A stretch of DNA of 8,325 nt from Candidatus Omnitrophota bacterium (GTDB lineage Bacteria > Omnitrophota > Gorgyraeia > Duberdicusellales > 4484-171), in the NCBI GenBank assembly GCA_021735105.1, contig JAIPHS010000035.1:1-8325 (forward strand). Direction: 5' to 3'. The position numbers were made by a program, and so were the translations under genes. The first letter of the stretch is position 1. The number at the start of each line of letters is the position of its first letter. Below the pieces are notes generated by a model that did not search any database, was not told where the DNA came from, and saw nothing but the letters and a program-made list of their open reading frames with translations. Below, piece by piece: positions 1 through 5,971 of the stretch.

Positions 1-534
1 GTTTATCAAGATGCCACCAAGCAGGCTAAAAAAATAGCTCTTTCTTATGCTAAGGCTATCGGAGGAATGAAAGCAGGTGTCCTCGAGACTACTTTTTGTG
101 AAGAAACTGAAACTGATTTATTTGGTGAGCAGGTTGTTTTATGCGGAGGGGTTACTAAGTTGATTCAAAAAGGATTTGAAACTTTGGTTGAAGCAGGTTA
201 CCAACCAGAAATTGCTTATTTTGAATGCATGCATGAATTAAAATTAATTACTGATTTAATTTATAAAAAAGGTATTGGAGGGATGAGAAGGGTTGTTTCC
301 GATACTGCTGAATATGGTGATTTAACTCGGGGTTGTCGAGTTATAGATGATAGAGTAAAGGGTGAGATGAAAAAAATACTTGGTGAGATTCAATCGGGTG
401 AATTTTCTCGCGAATGGATTTTAGAAAACCAAGCTAAGCGTCCAGTTTATAAAGCCTTAAAGGCTAAAGAAGAAAAACACTTGATAGAAAAAGTTGGGCA
501 AAAATTAAGAAAGATGATGCCCTGGATCAAGTAA
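1..534 (+). CDS. ilvC: Ketol-acid reductoisomerase, C-terminal part (5' end outside the window)
   Basis: KARI converts acetolactate or acetohydroxybutyrate to the dihydroxy acid using NADPH and Mg2+, the second common step of valine, isoleucine and leucine-precursor synthesis in the cytoplasm. The reading frame is open from base 1, so the ATG at 67 is internal; 177 residues are visible. The N-terminal Rossmann domain is missing and what remains is the knotted helical catalytic domain. Visible signatures are the segment ETETDLFGEQ (window residues 35-44), carrying the Asp and Glu that bind the two Mg ions, the ECMHELKLITDL stretch that supplies further acidic ligands, and SDTAEYGD with the substrate-contacting Ser. 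The protein ends shortly after the knot domain, as in the short class I form. The gene runs toward leuA, a common ilv-leu arrangement; ilvB and ilvN would be expected upstream but cannot be seen. Confidence 0.97.
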   Translation, partial: VYQDATKQAKKIALSYAKAIGGMKAGVLETTFCEETETDLFGEQVVLCGGVTKLIQKGFETLVEAGYQPEIAYFECMHELKLITDLIYKKGIGGMRRVVSDTAEYGDLTRGCRVIDDRVKGEMKKILGEIQSGEFSREWILENQAKRPVYKALKAKEEKHLIEKVGQKLRKMMPWIK

Positions 535-548
535 GGCCAAAAAAAGTA

Positions 549-617
549 CCGAAAGACGACGGATGAAAGGACGAAAAAACGAAATCGTCCATCGTTCTTT
601 CGTCTATCATCTCTCGG
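549..617. repeat. Imperfect inverted repeat between ilvC and leuA
   Basis: The core arms are 570-582 (GACGAAAAAACGA) and 592-604 (TCGTTCTTTCGTC), which pair with one mismatch around a 9-nt loop. Flanking pairs are GATGA (562-566) with TCATC (607-611) and CCGA (549-552) with TCGG (614-617). A rival hairpin GGACGA/TCGTCC (569-574/585-590) uses part of the same bases. There is no T-tract after it, so it does not look like a standard intrinsic terminator. It could be an RNA-processing site, an attenuation-like structure, or a remnant of a small dispersed repeat. The pairing is seen directly; the role is unknown. Confidence 0.6.
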
Positions 618-640
618 AACGATGTGATTAACTTTTTAAT

Positions 641-2170
641 ATGGGTATAAAAAAAACCTGCCTGCCGGCAGGCAGAGAAAAAATATTTATATTTGATACT
701 ACTCTGCGTGATGGAGAGCAAGCTCCCGGAGCGTCTCTAACCTCTATCCAAAAACTTGAAATTGCTTATCAACTTGAGAATTTAGGTGTAGACGTAATTG
801 AAGCCGGTTTTCCAGTTGCAAGCCCGGATGATTTTAAAGCAGTAAGTAATATATCTAGTAAAATAAAGAAAAGTTCTGTTTGCGGCCTAGCTCGCTGTAC
901 TAAAAAGGATATAGAAACAGCTGCAAAATCATTAAAAAAAGCTAAAAAACCTCGAATTCACATCTTTCTTGCTACTTCTGGAATCCATCTTAAATATAAG
1001 TTCAAAAAAGCAGAAGAGGAAATACTGGCATTAACTAAAAAATATACTAAGCTAGCTCGAAATTATTGTCCGGATATTGAATTTTCACCTGAGGATGCAA
1101 CCAGGAGTTCAAAAGATTTTCTTTATCAAATAATTGAGGCTGCCATCAGCTGTGGCGCTAAAACTATTAATATTCCTGATACAGTAGGATATAGTTATCC
1201 TCAAGAGATAACCTCTTTGATTTCAGATATAAAAAATAATGTTTCCAATATTAACAAAGCGATAATTTCTATCCATTGCCATGATGATTTAGGCATGGCT
1301 ACGGCCAACTCTCTAGCCGCGCTTTCAGCCGGAGCCAGGCAGGCACATTGCACTATCAATGGGATTGGTGAACGGGCCGGAAACGCATCTTTAGAAGAAG
1401 TGGTAATGGCAATCAAAACAAGAAAAGATGTATTCTCTGATTTTAAGCTGGATATTAATTCAAAAGAGATAACTAGGATTTCTCGTCTGGTAAGTAATCT
1501 TACTGGTTTTACAATTGCCCCTAATAAATCAATTGTTGGCCGAAATGCTTTTGCCCATGAAGCCGGTATCCATCAGGATGCAGTCTTAAAAAAAAGAAGT
1601 ACCTATGAGATAATGAACCCTAAAGATGTAGGCCTAGGCAAAAGCCAGCTTGTTTTAGGAAAACACTCCGGCCGCCATGCTTTGGCCAAAAGGCTTAAAA
1701 AATTAGGGTTTGTATTTGAGAAGAAAAAAAATGATCTATTATTTAAAAAATTTAAAAGTTTGGCTGATAAAAAGAAAGAGGTTTTTGATGAAGATCTGAT
1801 AGCTTTAGCCGAAGAAGAAACTAAACCAAGGATACAAGCTTATAAATTGGTTTCTGTAGCAATTAATACCGGGAAAAATCTGCCTCAAGCTTCAGTAAAA
1901 ATCAGGTATAAAAGAAAAATTTTAAAGGAGAAAGCTTTTGGTGACGGCCCGGTTGATTCATGTTATAAGGCTATCGACAAAATTACCGGAGTTAAGGCTA
2001 AACTTCTAAATTATAAGTTAGATGCAGTAACCAGGGGTAAAGATGCTCAAGGCCGGGCTAAGGTAGAGTTAAAAATTAAAGGCAAGTTAATAGTCGGCCG
2101 GGGTTCAAGCACAGATATTCTAGAGGCTTCAGTAAAAGCTTATCTAGATGCGATTAATCGAGCCGTATGA
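641..2170 (+). CDS. leuA: 2-isopropylmalate synthase
   Basis: Condenses acetyl-CoA with 2-oxoisovalerate to give 2-isopropylmalate, the committed step of leucine synthesis. The 509-residue length fits the LeuA1 type. The TIM-barrel starts with FDTTLRDGEQAPG (18-30, catalytic Arg23 and metal-binding Asp24), followed by the metal-binding HxH at 212-214 in IHCHDDLG and the GIGERAGNASLEE signature at 241-253. The linker region has HEAGIHQD (306-313) and GKHSGRHAL (340-348). The C-terminal regulatory domain has GDGPVDSCYKAI (434-445) and GRGSSTDI (487-494), so leucine feedback control is expected from family knowledge. The ATG at 641 is forced: an in-frame stop lies at 629-631 and no usable start occurs before the first barrel motif. 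No clear Shine-Dalgarno is visible. Oddly, residues 7-12 (CLPAGR) are encoded by a perfect palindrome that looks inserted into an otherwise standard short N-terminus. Confidence 0.97.
   Translation: MGIKKTCLPAGREKIFIFDTTLRDGEQAPGASLTSIQKLEIAYQLENLGVDVIEAGFPVASPDDFKAVSNISSKIKKSSVCGLARCTKKDIETAAKSLKKAKKPRIHIFLATSGIHLKYKFKKAEEEILALTKKYTKLARNYCPDIEFSPEDATRSSKDFLYQIIEAAISCGAKTINIPDTVGYSYPQEITSLISDIKNNVSNINKAIISIHCHDDLGMATANSLAALSAGARQAHCTINGIGERAGNASLEEVVMAIKTRKDVFSDFKLDINSKEITRISRLVSNLTGFTIAPNKSIVGRNAFAHEAGIHQDAVLKKRSTYEIMNPKDVGLGKSQLVLGKHSGRHALAKRLKKLGFVFEKKKNDLLFKKFKSLADKKKEVFDEDLIALAEEETKPRIQAYKLVSVAINTGKNLPQASVKIRYKRKILKEKAFGDGPVDSCYKAIDKITGVKAKLLNYKLDAVTRGKDAQGRAKVELKIKGKLIVGRGSSTDILEASVKAYLDAINRAV
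658..675. repeat. Perfect 18-bp palindrome inside the 5' end of leuA
   Basis: CTGCCTGCCGGCAGGCAG equals its own reverse complement. It lies in the leuA frame and adds six codons including CLPAGR, between an MGIKK leader and the EKIFIFDTTLRDGEQ start that is usual for the family. Its GC-rich composition contrasts with the AT-rich flanks. I recall palindromes of this type, read as CLPAGR or ACRQAG, scattered in genomes of uncultivated bacteria; that is recollection, not a search. Being a multiple of three without a stop codon, it is tolerated by the protein. Confidence 0.8.
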
Positions 2171-2664
2171 AATATATTGGCACTATATTTTTTTTAGCAC
2201 TTATTGCTTTGATAGCCTTTGGTGCTATTCAATTTAAAGAGGGTCCTCTCTACCAAACTTACCGTACTAAAGCAGAAAATTTCATTCAATATGTAAAAAA
2301 GTGGGGACAGGTAAAAAGGCATAATATAAGGATGGATTATAGTATACCTGCGCCTAAAAAAGAGTGGATGACCGGCGAACAAGAGGTTATATCATCCAGG
2401 AAGCCGCCGATGTCTTTGCTTGTAGTTAAAACTAAACTAGAGAATTTTTTCCCGGATCAATTTGTAAAAACACTTAAACAAGATGATTGGAACTATATCT
2501 TTAGTTTAATTTATGAACCGGCCCCTGAGAAACAAGGAGATTTTACAATAAAAAGATATCTAACTAAAGAGGAAATAGAACGAGATTTAATTTATCAATA
2601 CGATTCTCCTTTTTCTTATTTTCAAAAACAACATTGGGATTATTTTTGGGATATAGTGTTGTAA
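2167..2664 (+). CDS. Unrecognised single-pass membrane protein, coupled to leuA
   Basis: I do not recognise this 165-residue protein. One hydrophobic segment at about residues 4-22 (IGTIFFLALIALIAFGAIQ) follows a single Lys, so it is probably a signal-anchor with the rest outside the cytoplasmic membrane. There is no lipobox cysteine, and the protein contains no cysteine at all. The remainder is charged and polar with a notably aromatic C-terminus (many Tyr, Trp and Phe in residues 145-165). The ATG overlaps the leuA stop as ATGA, and aroE begins one base after its stop, which strongly suggests translational coupling within one transcript. No good Shine-Dalgarno is seen, consistent with coupling. 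Codon use matches its neighbours, so it appears to be a real gene. Its position gives no safe functional link to leucine or shikimate synthesis. Confidence 0.82.
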   Translation: MKYIGTIFFLALIALIAFGAIQFKEGPLYQTYRTKAENFIQYVKKWGQVKRHNIRMDYSIPAPKKEWMTGEQEVISSRKPPMSLLVVKTKLENFFPDQFVKTLKQDDWNYIFSLIYEPAPEKQGDFTIKRYLTKEEIERDLIYQYDSPFSYFQKQHWDYFWDIVL

Positions 2665-2665
2665 A

Positions 2666-3529
2666 ATGGATAATAAAGATATAATAAAATGCGGTTTGCT
2701 TGGTTACCCGGTAGAACATTCTCTTTCGCCAAAGATGCATAACGCATCTTTTAAAAAACTTAACTTATCTTATCATTATAGCCTTTATGCAGTAGAGCTT
2801 AAAAGCTTAGATAGTTTTATTAAATTCTTAGCCAAATACAATATTAAAGGCTTAAATGTTACAGTTCCTTATAAGGAAAAAATATTGCCTTATATAGAAG
2901 AAAAATCTGAAGCTGTAAAAAAAATTGGGGCTGCTAATACTTTAGTAATAAGAGATTTCAAGATAAAAGGCTTTAATACTGATTTTTTAGGTTTTTCAAA
3001 ACATCTTAAAGAGTTAATTGACCCTTATAAGTTGAAGGTTGCTTTATTAGGAGCTGGTGGGGCGGCAAAAGCTGTAGTTTATTCTTTGCTAAAGGATAAA
3101 GTAAAGGCTATATCTATATTTGATATTGATAGAAAAAAAGCAGAGGATTTAGTAAAAAAAGCTAAGGAGTGGGCAGTTGGATTAGAAATTAATCCTGAAA
3201 TTAATCAAGTTGAAACTATTGAAGCTTTAGATATATCTAAAAAAGGCCTACTTATCAATGCAACGCCAGTGGGATTAAAACAGAGTGACCTTCTAATCGT
3301 TCCGGAAAATTTATTGCATAGGGGTTTGGCGGTATATGATCTTATCTATAATCCGGCTGAAACTAAACTTTTAGCCGCGGCTAAAGGCAAAGGCCTGAAA
3401 TTTTCCAATGGATTAGGGATGCTTATCTACCAGGGGGCAGAATCTTTTCTTCATTTTACCGGGGTTAAATTAAAAGTTAGCGATGTGGCAGCCATAATGA
3501 AAGAGGCTTTAGCTGAGGAGGTCAATTAA
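2666..3529 (+). CDS. aroE: Shikimate dehydrogenase (NADP+)
   Basis: Reduces 3-dehydroshikimate to shikimate with NADPH, the fourth step of the shikimate pathway. The 287-residue length is normal for AroE. The N-terminal substrate domain has the shikimate-binding SLSP (19-22), NVTVPYK (64-70) with catalytic Lys70, GAANTLV (88-94) and NTD (104-106) with catalytic Asp106. The C-terminal Rossmann domain has the GAGGAAKA dinucleotide loop (129-136), NATPVG (198-203), YDLIYNP (224-230), and NGLGMLIYQGAESF (248-261) with the conserved Gln256. All key residues are present, so an active enzyme is expected; the YdiB- or quinate-type variants cannot be excluded from sequence alone but the linkage to aroC argues for AroE. 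It starts one base after the preceding stop, with only a weak GGGAT upstream, so it probably depends on coupled translation. Confidence 0.96.
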   Translation: MDNKDIIKCGLLGYPVEHSLSPKMHNASFKKLNLSYHYSLYAVELKSLDSFIKFLAKYNIKGLNVTVPYKEKILPYIEEKSEAVKKIGAANTLVIRDFKIKGFNTDFLGFSKHLKELIDPYKLKVALLGAGGAAKAVVYSLLKDKVKAISIFDIDRKKAEDLVKKAKEWAVGLEINPEINQVETIEALDISKKGLLINATPVGLKQSDLLIVPENLLHRGLAVYDLIYNPAETKLLAAAKGKGLKFSNGLGMLIYQGAESFLHFTGVKLKVSDVAAIMKEALAEEVN

Positions 3530-4350
3530 TGATAGAAGCAATAGTTGTATTTATTTTTGGTTTGTTGATAGGAAGTTTTTTAAATGTATGTATTGCCAGG
3601 TTTCCGCAAAATCAATCGATAATAAGGCCTCGTTCGTTTTGTCCTCATTGCAAAAAAACCATTCATTGGTATGACAATATTCCTGTCTTAAGTTATTTGT
3701 TTTTGAAAAGAAGATGCCGTTTTTGTAAAAAAAGGATATCTATTATTTATCCGTTAGTTGAGTTGATTACTGCTTTTGTTTTTTTGTTTCTCTATGATCA
3801 ATTTGGTCTTAATTTAGTTTTATTTAAATATAGTGTATTGTTTTTTTTATTAATAGTTGTCTCAAGTATTGATATAAAATATCATGCTATACCAGCCTAT
3901 CTTTGTATTTTAGGGATAGTAACAGCTTTATTTTTTTCAGGAGTCTACACTTTAGAAGCATTTAGAAAAGGCAGCTTTGGCCTAAACTCGCTGCCATTAT
4001 TTCATACTTTAAAGGGATTAATTTTTGGTTTAGGTTTTTCTTATCTTTTTAAACTTTTTGGAGATTTTTTTATAGGAATTTATTTAACTCTTTGCAAAAA
4101 AGAGTCTATTGAGGGAGAAACAGAATCTTTAGGTTTAGGGGATGTAGATTTTATGGGTATGATTGGTGCTTTTTTAGGGGTAAAAGCTGTTATTTTAGTC
4201 TTTTTTTTAGCACCCTTTGTAGCTTTAGTTTATACTATTTTTGCTTTAATCTTTAAGAAATCTCACCTAATACCCTATTTACCGTATTTATCTATTGCAA
4301 CTTTTATTGTTTTTGTCTGGGGTAATGATATATGGAATTTTATATTATAA
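3529..4350 (+). CDS. Type IV prepilin peptidase / N-methyltransferase
   Basis: Membrane aspartyl protease that cleaves the leader of type IV prepilins or pseudopilins, and in the two-domain form N-methylates the new N-terminus. The 273-residue protein begins with GSFLNVCIARFP (15-26). A cytoplasmic zinc-binding insert carries CxxC pairs at Cys38/Cys41 and Cys63/Cys66, which marks the long PilD-type enzyme with its methyltransferase domain. The catalytic aspartates are Asp115 in SSIDIKYHAIP and Asp205 in GLGDVDF, the GxGD motif. About seven or eight hydrophobic segments follow through the rest of the chain. The start overlaps the aroE stop by one base (TAATG) and has a strong GAGGAGGT at 3515-3522, six bases upstream, so it is efficiently translated. 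PilD sits between two shikimate genes, so it is not next to its substrates in this window. The symbol pilD would be reasonable, but naming varies between pilus and secretion systems. Confidence 0.96.
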   Translation: MIEAIVVFIFGLLIGSFLNVCIARFPQNQSIIRPRSFCPHCKKTIHWYDNIPVLSYLFLKRRCRFCKKRISIIYPLVELITAFVFLFLYDQFGLNLVLFKYSVLFFLLIVVSSIDIKYHAIPAYLCILGIVTALFFSGVYTLEAFRKGSFGLNSLPLFHTLKGLIFGLGFSYLFKLFGDFFIGIYLTLCKKESIEGETESLGLGDVDFMGMIGAFLGVKAVILVFFLAPFVALVYTIFALIFKKSHLIPYLPYLSIATFIVFVWGNDIWNFIL

Positions 4351-4370
4351 AACAAAAGGAGATAAAATGT

Positions 4371-4430
4371 ATGTGATATCCGCCGAAGGCGGATAATTGC
4401 CCGGCGTAAACCTATGGCAATATATCACAT
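4371..4430 (+). other. Potential three-way-junction RNA element upstream of aroC
   Basis: The outer arms ATGTGATAT (4371-4379) and ATATCACAT (4422-4430) are exact inverted repeats. They enclose two further hairpins: TCCGCC-GAA-GGCGGA (4379-4393) and ATTGCC (4396-4401) with GGCAAT (4416-4421) around a 14-nt loop. Pairing all three gives a compact three-way junction, with small overlaps at the branch points. The first hairpin alone is a perfect short palindrome of the kind often dispersed in genomes of uncultivated bacteria. The fold would lie in the transcript between the peptidase gene and aroC. It could be a small mobile palindromic element, an RNA-stability structure or a cis-regulator; no known riboswitch family was recognised. 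Confidence 0.6.
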
Positions 4431-4460
4431 CCATTTAATGTATTAGGCTTGAGGTAAACG

Positions 4461-4511
4461 ATGAATTTTGTAATGGTTATTAAGTTTTTGATTATAAAAA
4501 AAGTAAATTAA
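4461..4511 (+). CDS. Possible 16-codon leader peptide before aroC
   Basis: The frame MNFVMVIKFLIIKKVN starts at 4461 after a GAGGT at 4451-4455 with five bases of spacing, and ends at a TAA (4509-4511) that overlaps the aroC Shine-Dalgarno region. Translation through it would bring a ribosome to within ten bases of the aroC ATG at 4521, which would favour reinitiation. It has two Phe but no run of aromatic codons and no obvious downstream terminator, so classical amino-acid attenuation is not supported. It may simply be a chance frame. Confidence 0.25.
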   Translation: MNFVMVIKFLIIKKVN

Positions 4512-4520
4512 GGAGATAAA

Positions 4521-5654
4521 ATGAGGTTTTTAACTGCCGGAGAAAGCCATGGTAAGGCCTTAACAGTTATCTTAGAAGGTTTCCCTAAGGGGGTAAAAAT
4601 TAATAATTCAGTTATTAACTCTGAATTGGAAAAAAGAATGCAGGGTCCCGGCCGGGGCGGACGAATGCGGATTGAAAAAGATAAGGTAGAAATTTTATCC
4701 GGCCTGCGCAATAAAATTACTCTTGGTTCTCCGATTGCTATGGTTGTTAAAAATAAAGACGCAAAGATTAATCCTCAAGGTAAAGATAACTTAGAAGAAA
4801 AAAATATAGTTAGGCCGGCTCATGCTGATTTAGCCGGGGCGTTAAAATATGGTGAAAAAGATATTAATAATATTTTAGAGAGAGCTTCAGCCCGGGAAAC
4901 TGCAGCTCGAGTCTGTGTGGGGTCGGTTTGTAAACAATTTCTTGGGCTATTTGGAACAAAGGTTGCAAGCTATACCAAACAAATTGGCAGTTATCAAAGC
5001 AGTAAAAATCCAAAAGATATAAATTTTATCTTAGAAAAAACAAAAAACTCTATGCTAAAAGCAATAGATAAAAAAGATGAGCAAGCGATGCTTCAACAAA
5101 TTAATAAAGCAAAAGAAGAAAAAGATAGTGTTGGCGGTGTGGTTGAGATATGGGCTGGAGTTACTCCGGCTGGTTTAGGAAGTTTTATGCAATTTGATCA
5201 AAAGCTTGATGCAAAATTAGCTAGTTACCTGATGAGCATACCGGCTATAAAAGGTGTAGAAATCGGGGCTGGTTTTGGTTATGCCGGTAAAAAAGGCTCA
5301 CACTCTCATGATGCTGTTTATTATTCAAAAGATAAGGGTTATTATCATAAAACCAATAATTCCGGCGGCATAGAAGGCGGGGTATCAAATGGTGAACCGA
5401 TAGTTGCTCGTATTGCCATGAAACCAATAGCAACTCTGGCAAAACCTCTTGATTCGGTGAACCTTAAAACTAAAAAAAGACAAAAAGCTTCTCTAATTCG
5501 TTCTGATACTGCAGCGGTAGCAGCATGTTCGGTGGTGGCTGAAACTATGTGCGCGATAGCCTTAACTGAAAGCTATCTTGACAAATTTGGTAGTGATTCA
5601 TTGGCTCAAATTCGCAGTAACTATAAAAATTATCTAAAAACTATTAAGAAATGA
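4521..5654 (+). CDS. aroC: Chorismate synthase
   Basis: Converts 5-enolpyruvylshikimate-3-phosphate to chorismate, the last shikimate-pathway step, using reduced FMN as an electron-transfer cofactor. The 377-residue length fits the bacterial enzyme. The three family signatures are in order: GESHGKALTVILEGFPKG from residue 7 (catalytic His10), ERASARETAARV (120-131) and RSDTAAVAACSVVAE (327-341). Between them are RMQGPGRGGRM (39-49), the RPAHADL segment (98-104), SHSHDAVYY (260-268) and NNSGGIEGGVSNG (279-291), which line the FMN and substrate pocket. Nothing essential is missing. AAGGAG at 4510-4515 sits five bases before the ATG, so the start is secure. The gene shares its direction with aroE but is separated from the peptidase gene by an unusual 170-bp gap. 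A 51-codon gene follows 20 bp downstream. Confidence 0.98.
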   Translation: MRFLTAGESHGKALTVILEGFPKGVKINNSVINSELEKRMQGPGRGGRMRIEKDKVEILSGLRNKITLGSPIAMVVKNKDAKINPQGKDNLEEKNIVRPAHADLAGALKYGEKDINNILERASARETAARVCVGSVCKQFLGLFGTKVASYTKQIGSYQSSKNPKDINFILEKTKNSMLKAIDKKDEQAMLQQINKAKEEKDSVGGVVEIWAGVTPAGLGSFMQFDQKLDAKLASYLMSIPAIKGVEIGAGFGYAGKKGSHSHDAVYYSKDKGYYHKTNNSGGIEGGVSNGEPIVARIAMKPIATLAKPLDSVNLKTKKRQKASLIRSDTAAVAACSVVAETMCAIALTESYLDKFGSDSLAQIRSNYKNYLKTIKK

Positions 5655-5674
5655 TAAATTAATGGAGGATTTAC

Positions 5675-5830
5675 ATGTTTGATTTCAACAAACTTGGCGA
5701 TATGACTAAAATGGCATCTCAGGCAAAGAAACTACAGGCAAAACAAGAAGAATTTCAACAGAAACAGCTAAAAGAGCTTAAAGAAATCTCTCAAAAGTTA
5801 GATAAAGTGATTAATTTATTAGAAAAATAA
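5675..5830 (+). CDS. Small helical protein (51 aa), resembling the first helix of YbaB/EbfC
   Basis: The frame starts at an ATG preceded by a strong TGGAGGA (5663-5669) and ends at TAA 5828-5830. It lies 20 bp after aroC in the same direction, so it is probably co-transcribed. The sequence begins MFDFNKLGDMTKMASQAKKL and continues as a Lys/Glu/Gln-rich, uninterrupted helix, ending in a leucine-zipper-like LKEISQKLDKVINLLEK. There are no membrane segments or cysteines. The first 25-30 residues resemble the N-terminal helix of the nucleoid-associated protein YbaB/EbfC (typical start MF...MxxMMKQAQKMQ), but the DNA-binding beta-sheet domain is absent, so it may be a distinct small coiled-coil protein or a shortened relative. 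The resemblance is my inference from pattern only. Confidence 0.72.
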   Translation: MFDFNKLGDMTKMASQAKKLQAKQEEFQQKQLKELKEISQKLDKVINLLEK

Positions 5831-5855
5831 AAATTTAAAAAAAGTAAGCGTTTTC

Positions 5856-5884
5856 TTGTAAAACGAAAAAAAATATGTTATAGT
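5856..5884 (+). promoter_or_regulatory. Sigma70-like promoter candidate upstream of the PilZ pair
   Basis: TTGTAA (5856-5861) and TATAGT (5879-5884) are separated by 17 bp in an A/T-rich stretch just after the 51-codon gene. Each hexamer has two deviations or fewer from the consensus. The predicted start, near 5891, would fall at the first base of the hairpin described next, so initiation here would produce either a tiny RNA or a leader for the PilZ genes. Confidence 0.5.
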
Positions 5885-5890
5885 CTTTTT

Positions 5891-5934
5891 GAACCTGGAA
5901 TTGTTGCTGGGAGGCGGCACTACCGGGTTTTTTT
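5891..5934 (+). terminator. Hairpin with T-tract: intrinsic terminator or attenuator before the PilZ genes
   Basis: AACCTGG (5892-5898) pairs with CCGGGTT (5923-5929), including one G-U pair. Inside it, TGTTGC (5902-5907) pairs with GCGGCA (5914-5919) around the hexaloop TGGGAG. Seven T residues follow at 5928-5934. This is a standard intrinsic terminator shape. It could end the leuA/aroC-type transcript coming from upstream. Because a promoter candidate lies directly before it, it could instead attenuate transcription into the PilZ genes or end a very short RNA of about 45 nt. Confidence 0.75.
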
Positions 5935-5971
5935 ATTTTAAGGCAGATAATATAATTAATCAGAGGAGCAT

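Larger units (their letters stand above)
4356..4523 (+). repeat. 14-bp direct repeat of a ribosome-binding site plus ATG, flanking an insert-like gap
   Basis: AAGGAGATAAAATG occurs at 4356-4369 and again, identical, at 4510-4523, a period of 154 bp. The second copy is the aroC Shine-Dalgarno and start codon. The first copy leads into a nine-codon frame, MYVISAEGG, that stops at 4394-4396. The arrangement fits a segment inserted at the aroC start with a 14-bp duplication of the target. An independent origin is possible because the block is just a good ribosome-binding site and ATG. Seen directly: the repeat and the short frame. Inferred: insertion. Confidence 0.65.

Noticed and set aside
67..69. 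ATG taken as the ilvC start
   Set aside because: The frame is open to base 1 and upstream residues (DATKQAKKIALSYAKAIGG) match the conserved KARI sequence, so the gene continues past the left edge.
527..721. Open frame on the minus strand across the ilvC-leuA gap
   Set aside because: Its codons are the reverse of the inverted repeat, the palindrome and the leuA start. There is no ribosome-binding site and the product does not look like a protein.
5951..5956. TATAAT as a separate PilZ promoter
   Set aside because: The -10 hexamer is perfect but the region 16-18 bp upstream is only the T-tract of the hairpin, so there is no convincing -35. It also lies 15 bases before the ATG.
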